Below are positions 58,601 through 64,000 of a stretch of DNA of 64,000 bases, piece after piece. Every line of letters starts with the position of its first letter. Position 1 is the stretch's first letter. Source of the stretch: Belliella alkalica. GTDB lineage: Bacteria > Bacteroidota > Bacteroidia > Cytophagales > Cyclobacteriaceae. The stretch spans positions 705 to 64,704 of the forward strand of contig NZ_JAKZGO010000003.1 in the NCBI RefSeq assembly GCF_022549785.1, written 5' to 3'. Below the pieces are notes generated by a model. That model was not told the origin of the DNA and did not search any database. It was given only the letters and a program-made list of their open reading frames with translations. The position numbers were made by a program, and so were the translations under genes.

Positions 58601-59590
58601 ATGTCCATACTAGCATTTCAAATGCCCGAAAAAGTGGTGATGGAAAAAGCTGATGATTTTCACGGCTTATTTACCTTCAAGCCACTTGAAAAAGGCTATG
58701 GGGTCACCATTGGTAATGCCTTGAGGAGAATTTTATTATCTTCTTTAGAAGGTTATGCCATCACATCTGTGAAACTTCCAGGGGTGGTTCATGAATTTTC
58801 CACAATCGAAGGGGTTGTAGAAGATGTTACAGATATTATTCTTAACCTTAAGCAAGTTAGGTTTAAGAAAGTACATGAAGCTATCGACGGTAAAATTACC
58901 GTAGAAGTTAAAAATCAGTCAGTTTTTACTGCAGGAGATATCGCGAAATTCACCTCTTCTTTTGAGGTTCTGAATCCCGATTTGGTGATTTGCCACTTGG
59001 ATGAATCAAAAAGTCTAGAAGTTGAACTAACAGTAGAAAAAGGAAGAGGATATCTTCCAGCTGAGGAGTCTAAACCTAAAGAGCAGGTTTTTGGAGTTAT
59101 ACCTATTGATGCTATTTTCACGCCTATCAAAAACGTAAAATATAGTATCGAAAACACTAGGGTTGAACAAAAAACTGACTTTGAAAAATTGATCCTTGAA
59201 GTAACTACGGATGGTTCGATCCATCCTGAGAAGGCACTTCAAGAATCTGCTAAGATTCTTATTCAGCATTTCATGTTGTTTTCTGATCAAACAATGGTAC
59301 TTGACTCTTCGGGAGTTTCTGAACCAGAGCCGATTGATGAAGAATTCCTTCACATGAGAAAGTTGTTAAAAACTTCTCTAGGTGATTTGGATCTTTCAGT
59401 TCGTGCATTCAATTGTTTGAAAGCAGCAGATGTGAAGACTTTGGGCGATCTTGCTAAATTAGAAATTTCAGATATGATGAAATTCAGAAATTTTGGTAAG
59501 AAGTCTTTGGCTGAATTGGAGCAATTAATCCAAGAAAAAGGTTTGACTTTTGGAATGGATTTGTCTAAGTATAAACTTGATGAAGAGTAA
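58601..59590 (+). CDS. rpoA: DNA-directed RNA polymerase subunit alpha
   Basis: 329 residues from ATG 58601 ([12 protein letters not shown]); an in-frame start at 58547 would lie inside rpsD and is rejected. The N-terminal dimer domain has [22 protein letters not shown], and the C-terminal domain (about 255-329) has the FGKKSLAEL helix that contacts DNA and activators. Confidence 0.97.
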   Translation: MSILAFQMPEKVVMEKADDFHGLFTFKPLEKGYGVTIGNALRRILLSSLEGYAITSVKLPGVVHEFSTIEGVVEDVTDIILNLKQVRFKKVHEAIDGKITVEVKNQSVFTAGDIAKFTSSFEVLNPDLVICHLDESKSLEVELTVEKGRGYLPAEESKPKEQVFGVIPIDAIFTPIKNVKYSIENTRVEQKTDFEKLILEVTTDGSIHPEKALQESAKILIQHFMLFSDQTMVLDSSGVSEPEPIDEEFLHMRKLLKTSLGDLDLSVRAFNCLKAADVKTLGDLAKLEISDMMKFRNFGKKSLAELEQLIQEKGLTFGMDLSKYKLDEE

Positions 59591-59595
59591 ATAAA

Positions 59596-60105
59596 ATGAG
59601 ACACGGTAAGAAATTTAACCACCTTGGAAGGACAGCAAGTCATAGAAAAGCAATGCTTTCTAACATGGCTTCCTCACTGATTCTTCACAAGCGTATTTCT
59701 ACAACGCTTGCAAAAGCTAAGGAATTGAGAAAATATGTAGAGCCTCTTATCTCTAGAGCTAAGGAAGATACTACGCATAACAGAAGAATTGTATTTTCAT
59801 ACCTTCAAAACAAAGATTCTATCAAGACTCTTTTTGGCGAAGTTGTTGAGAAAGTTGCAACTAGACCAGGTGGATACACTAGAATTATCAAAACAGGTAA
59901 TCGTCTAGGTGATAACGCTGAAATGTGTATCATTGAACTTGTAGATTTCAACGAATTGATGTTGAAAGATGCGAAGCCTGCTAAGAAAACTACTAGAAGA
60001 AGTAGAAGAGGTTCAGGTGCTGCTGCTGAGTCTGCTGTAAAAGCTGATGATAGTGCAACAGAAGTAAAGGAAGATGATAAGAAAGAAGATAACGCTGCAG
60101 AATAA
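59596..60105 (+). CDS. rplQ: 50S ribosomal protein L17
   Basis: 169 residues. The core (1-125) starts [21 protein letters not shown] and has the [19 protein letters not shown] block. A charged low-complexity tail of about 45 residues ([15 protein letters not shown], then acidic) extends beyond the E. coli length of 127. Last gene of the ribosomal cluster. Confidence 0.97.
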   Translation: MRHGKKFNHLGRTASHRKAMLSNMASSLILHKRISTTLAKAKELRKYVEPLISRAKEDTTHNRRIVFSYLQNKDSIKTLFGEVVEKVATRPGGYTRIIKTGNRLGDNAEMCIIELVDFNELMLKDAKPAKKTTRRSRRGSGAAAESAVKADDSATEVKEDDKKEDNAAE

Positions 60106-60129
60106 TATGTCGCTATAATCTTTATATAG

Positions 60130-60161
60130 AGGGATTGAACTTTGGTTCAATCCCTTTTTTT
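60130..60161 (+). terminator. rho-independent terminator after rplQ
   Basis: A perfect 11-bp stem AGGGATTGAAC (60130-60140) / GTTCAATCCCT (60145-60155), loop TTTG, and a T run to 60161. Ends the ribosomal transcript. Confidence 0.93.
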
Positions 60162-60229
60162 ATATCCTTTCAATTTTAACAAGACATATCTTTAGAATTT
60201 TCTTAAATTTGACCAGTCTTAAAGAAAAA

Positions 60230-61327
60230 ATGAACAAACAAAAAGCTACTCTACTATTGGCCGATGGAACAATCTTCCATGGCACCCTAATTGGTAAGCC
60301 AGGTACAAATGGCGGTGAAATATGTTTTAATACAGGAATGACTGGATATCAGGAAATATATACCGATCCTTCATATACTGGGCAAATTATTGTATCTACT
60401 ACTCCCCATATTGGTAATTATGGAGTTATTGATGAAGAAGTAGAATCCGATAATCCTACCATCGCTGGGATTGTTGTGAATTCTTTTTCTGATGTTTTCA
60501 GTAGACTCGACGCAAGTGGTTCTCTTCAAGATTATCTTGTTAGTCATAATATTACTGGTATAGCAGATATTGACACACGAAAACTTGTAAGACACCTTAG
60601 ATCTCAAGGTGCTATGAACGCAATTATTAGCTCCGAGTATGAAGATGATTTAGCAGGACTTAAGGCTGAACTCAATATTGTTCCAGATATGAATGGCTTG
60701 GAGCTTTCCTCTAAAGTTTGTACGAAAGAAGCTTATTATTTTGGAGATGAAAACTCACCAGTGAGGGTAGCTTGTCTAGATTTTGGAATTAAGAAAAATA
60801 TCCTTAGAAATTTAGCTGATAGGGGTGTTTATTGTAAAGTTTTTCCTGCTAAAACAAAAATAGAAGAACTTTCAGCTTGGAATCCTACAGGTTATTTTTT
60901 GTCAAATGGACCTGGTGATCCTGCTGTGATGGACTATGCTGTAAATACTACTAAGGATATTTTGAATACAGGTAAGCCGGTGTTTGGTATATGCCTTGGA
61001 CATCAACTACTAGCTGAAGCATGTGGTGTTTCTACCTACAAGATGCATCATGGTCATAGAGGTCTCAATCACCCGATCAAAAATCTGGAAACAGGTAAAA
61101 GTGAGATTACTTCTCAAAATCACGGATTTGTGGTGAAAAGGGAGGAAGTTGAAGGAAATGAAGAACTTTTGATTACTCATGTTCATCTTAATGATGGTAC
61201 TGTGGCTGGTATTAAGCTTAAAAATAAACCTGCATTTTCTGTTCAATATCATCCAGAATCATCACCTGGACCACATGATTCGAGGTATTTATTCGATGAT
61301 TTTGTATCTTTAATGACTAAAAATTAA
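60230..61327 (+). CDS. carA: carbamoyl-phosphate synthase small subunit
   Basis: The glutaminase subunit for carbamoyl phosphate in pyrimidine and arginine synthesis. 365 residues from ATG 60230; the TTG at 60209 adds seven residues and overlaps likely promoter leader. The class I amidotransferase nucleophile is C255 in FGICLGHQLLAEACG, with the catalytic His and Glu in QYHPESSPGP. carB is not in the window. A weak -7 box TATCTTTA is at 60187-60194. Eno follows after 24 bases. Confidence 0.96.
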   Translation: MNKQKATLLLADGTIFHGTLIGKPGTNGGEICFNTGMTGYQEIYTDPSYTGQIIVSTTPHIGNYGVIDEEVESDNPTIAGIVVNSFSDVFSRLDASGSLQDYLVSHNITGIADIDTRKLVRHLRSQGAMNAIISSEYEDDLAGLKAELNIVPDMNGLELSSKVCTKEAYYFGDENSPVRVACLDFGIKKNILRNLADRGVYCKVFPAKTKIEELSAWNPTGYFLSNGPGDPAVMDYAVNTTKDILNTGKPVFGICLGHQLLAEACGVSTYKMHHGHRGLNHPIKNLETGKSEITSQNHGFVVKREEVEGNEELLITHVHLNDGTVAGIKLKNKPAFSVQYHPESSPGPHDSRYLFDDFVSLMTKN

Positions 61328-61348
61328 AACCTAATTAAACCATTTTAA

Positions 61349-62629
<1,281 letters not shown>

Positions 62630-62650
62630 GCAGTAAATCTTTTATGTAAA

Positions 62651-62685
62651 CGAAAAAAGCAGCTTCAGGGCTGCTTTTTTTCGTT
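62651..62685 (+). terminator. rho-independent terminator after eno
   Basis: CGAAAAAAGCAGC (62651-62663) pairs with GCTGCTTTTTTTCG (62670-62683, one extra T), extended by A-T pairs outside. Loop TTCAGG. The T run is in the right place for eno. Confidence 0.92.
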
Positions 62686-62870
62686 TGTGAATTTTGAAGG
62701 TTCATTCTGATTGCCAAACCAAATATGGCGTTGAAGAACTAATATATTGTCCTGATAAATACAATGCCGATCCCTAACAACCTTATTTGAAAGTAAGCCT
62801 GATTATTTTAAATATGCGCTGGATCTTTTCGGGTAATAATGATTATTTAAAATTCCCCAATTACAAAATA

Positions 62871-63080
62871 CTATTCAGCAAAAATATCAACAACGTCTTC
62901 TCTTGATTCAGGTTCTGTGTTTTCTGAATACGCACCATTTTTTAAATGCTCTTGATATATTTGAGATTCTATACAAAACATCCCTCTTCCGGGAAAGTAA
63001 AATACAGAGTCCCCAACATTTATAGACTTTTTCGTTTGAAGGCAAATGCCTTTCTGCTTGGATTCAATAAATTTTCCCAT
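62871..63080 (-). CDS. small hypothetical protein
   Basis: A 69-residue frame with an ATG start and no family that I recognise. It is soluble, with a basic N-terminal part containing two Cys (GICLQT and GMFCIES) and a segment NVGDSVFYFPGRG, then an acidic tail. The pattern loosely resembles small treble-clef or zinc-ribbon-like proteins but has only two cysteines. A minus-strand -7 box at 63122-63115 lies 35 bases upstream, which supports it being a gene. Confidence 0.55.
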   Translation of the reverse strand: MGKFIESKQKGICLQTKKSINVGDSVFYFPGRGMFCIESQIYQEHLKNGAYSENTEPESREDVVDIFAE

Positions 63081-63114
63081 GATTGATTTTAAACCATTAA
63101 TCTTCTTTAAGATA

Positions 63115-63122
63115 CAAATCTA
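63115..63122 (-). promoter_or_regulatory. -7 box (TAGATTTG) for the small minus-strand ORF
   Basis: TAGATTTG on the minus strand, identical to the nqr box and at the same distance from its ATG (35 bases). No clear -33 element. Confidence 0.4.
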
Positions 63123-63293
63123 ATTCCACATTAGAAACACTTATTATTAAATGTTCGGTACATTAATTGAATTTTGAAAAAATCAGTAGTTAAATATTTG
63201 AAATTAAGCTTGTTAGTTTTTGATTTAATTTTTCCTTGTTTATCGTAGTTTTTAACATTATTTTTAGTTTTAATGTTGTTTAGAGTTTGGTAA

Positions 63294-64000
63294 ATGATTA
63301 TGAAGCAAAAGAAGATTTCACTAGTTATTTTTATATATTTTTCTTTTTTATGTTTCAGTTACTCTCAGGTAAATGAGGTTGTTTATGAAAATCTTTTTCC
63401 TGAAAAAATTTACATGCAACTAGACAATGAAATTTATGAAAATGATGAGACGATTTGGTTTAAAGCGATAGTTTTGAACAGTTTTGATCATAAACCAACT
63501 ACGCTAAGTGGGGTTTTGATCGTTGAGCTTATAAGTGATTCTAAGGAGATATTACAAAGTAAATTGATTAAGCTAGAGGAGGGAATAGGTCTTGGTCATT
63601 TTGATTTAGATGCCGAATATCAAGCTGGGACATTTTTGCTTAGAGCTTATACTGAATGGGATAGGAATTTTGAGGATAAATTTATATTTGAAAAATATAT
63701 TAAGATCTATTCTACTTCACAAAAAGTAGATCTTATAGAGGATACAGAAATTTTTCATCAATCATCATTTCCCAATTTGACTGTGAGGTATAATTCTGAC
63801 TTCGGGGATACTATAGACATAAAAAAATACTCTTTAAAGTATTCCAATGACAAAATTGAAAGGAAGGTGATTATTCAAAAAGATAAAAACGGAAGGTTTT
63901 TTTCTGAACTTTTTTTTGATGAAGATTTGAGTAATCTTAAACTTTCACTTGTCACTGATAATAAAATCTTAGAGACAAAATACATCAGGATTAATGAAGA
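63294..64000 (+). CDS. secreted MG2-domain-like envelope protein, partial (3' end beyond window)
   Basis: An open frame from ATG 63294 (or ATG 63300) to the window end, 235 codons without a stop. It begins with a signal peptide (hydrophobic residues about 9-22, ending SYSQ). The following PEKIYMQLDNEIYENDETIWFKAI block and the later GTFLLRAYTEWDRNF resemble the macroglobulin MG2 domain found in large Bacteroidota envelope proteins that may end in a TonB-dependent-receptor-like region. The rest of the protein is not visible, so function stays open. Confidence 0.75.
   Translation, partial: MIMKQKKISLVIFIYFSFLCFSYSQVNEVVYENLFPEKIYMQLDNEIYENDETIWFKAIVLNSFDHKPTTLSGVLIVELISDSKEILQSKLIKLEEGIGLGHFDLDAEYQAGTFLLRAYTEWDRNFEDKFIFEKYIKIYSTSQKVDLIEDTEIFHQSSFPNLTVRYNSDFGDTIDIKKYSLKYSNDKIERKVIIQKDKNGRFFSELFFDEDLSNLKLSLVTDNKILETKYIRINE

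Overview
The window is a stretch of core chromosome from a member of the Bacteroidota, most likely a cytophagal bacterium of the Cyclobacteriaceae (Algoriphagus/Belliella-like). The family-level guess comes from protein resemblance and gene order and was not tested by a search. Evidence for the phylum is direct: promoters follow the Bacteroidota pattern (TTTG, about 19 bases, TAnnTTTG), genes lack Shine-Dalgarno sequences, tRNA genes do not encode CCA, and the orders tRNA-Trp/secE/nusG, rpoC/DUF3467/rpsL and rplQ/carA/eno are those I associate with this phylum.

Layout. 1-616: a noncoding tandem array with an exact 108-bp period. 649-4327: an LpxL-type acyltransferase (minus), then an ECF sigma factor, a small Cys-rich probable anti-sigma factor, gmk and nadD as one plus-strand unit, then trxA with its own terminator. 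4433-9779: a DUF502 membrane protein and the Na+-translocating NADH:quinone reductase genes nqrABCDE (minus), with nqrF absent. 9910-11505: cmk-ispH (minus). 11817-14829: adenine deaminase and an acyl-CoA dehydrogenase. 15366-20419: a glycerol regulon, glpK-glpF and glpD on minus and a divergent DeoR-family regulator. 20507-25801 (minus): a histidine-phosphatase lipoprotein, an RluA-type pseudouridine synthase, prfC, pyrH-frr and a biotin carrier protein. 25849-28440: an M1 metallopeptidase lipoprotein.

From 28505 to 62629 everything lies on the plus strand and serves gene expression: tRNA-Tyr, tRNA-Gly, tRNA-Thr, tuf, tRNA-Trp, secE, nusG, rplKAJL, rpoBC, a DUF3467 protein, rpsL-rpsG-fusA-rpsJ, the S10/spc/alpha ribosomal cluster through rplQ, then carA and eno. 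Hairpins and promoters divide this into transcription units: a terminator after tuf, a hairpin between rplL and rpoB, a terminator after rpoC, a terminator plus new promoter between rpsJ and rplC, a promoter-like box before rpsH, and a terminator after rplQ. The window closes with a small unknown minus-strand ORF and the 5' part of a secreted MG2-domain-like protein that runs off the end.

I found no mobile element, CRISPR array, defence locus or prophage. The most unusual structures are noncoding: an array of GAAATA-like hexamers repeated every 11 bp upstream of glpK, with a shorter 10-bp version in the glpD/glpR divergent region (a probable operator system for the DeoR-family regulator), and the 108-bp array at the left edge with a decayed inverted relative at 15281-15336.
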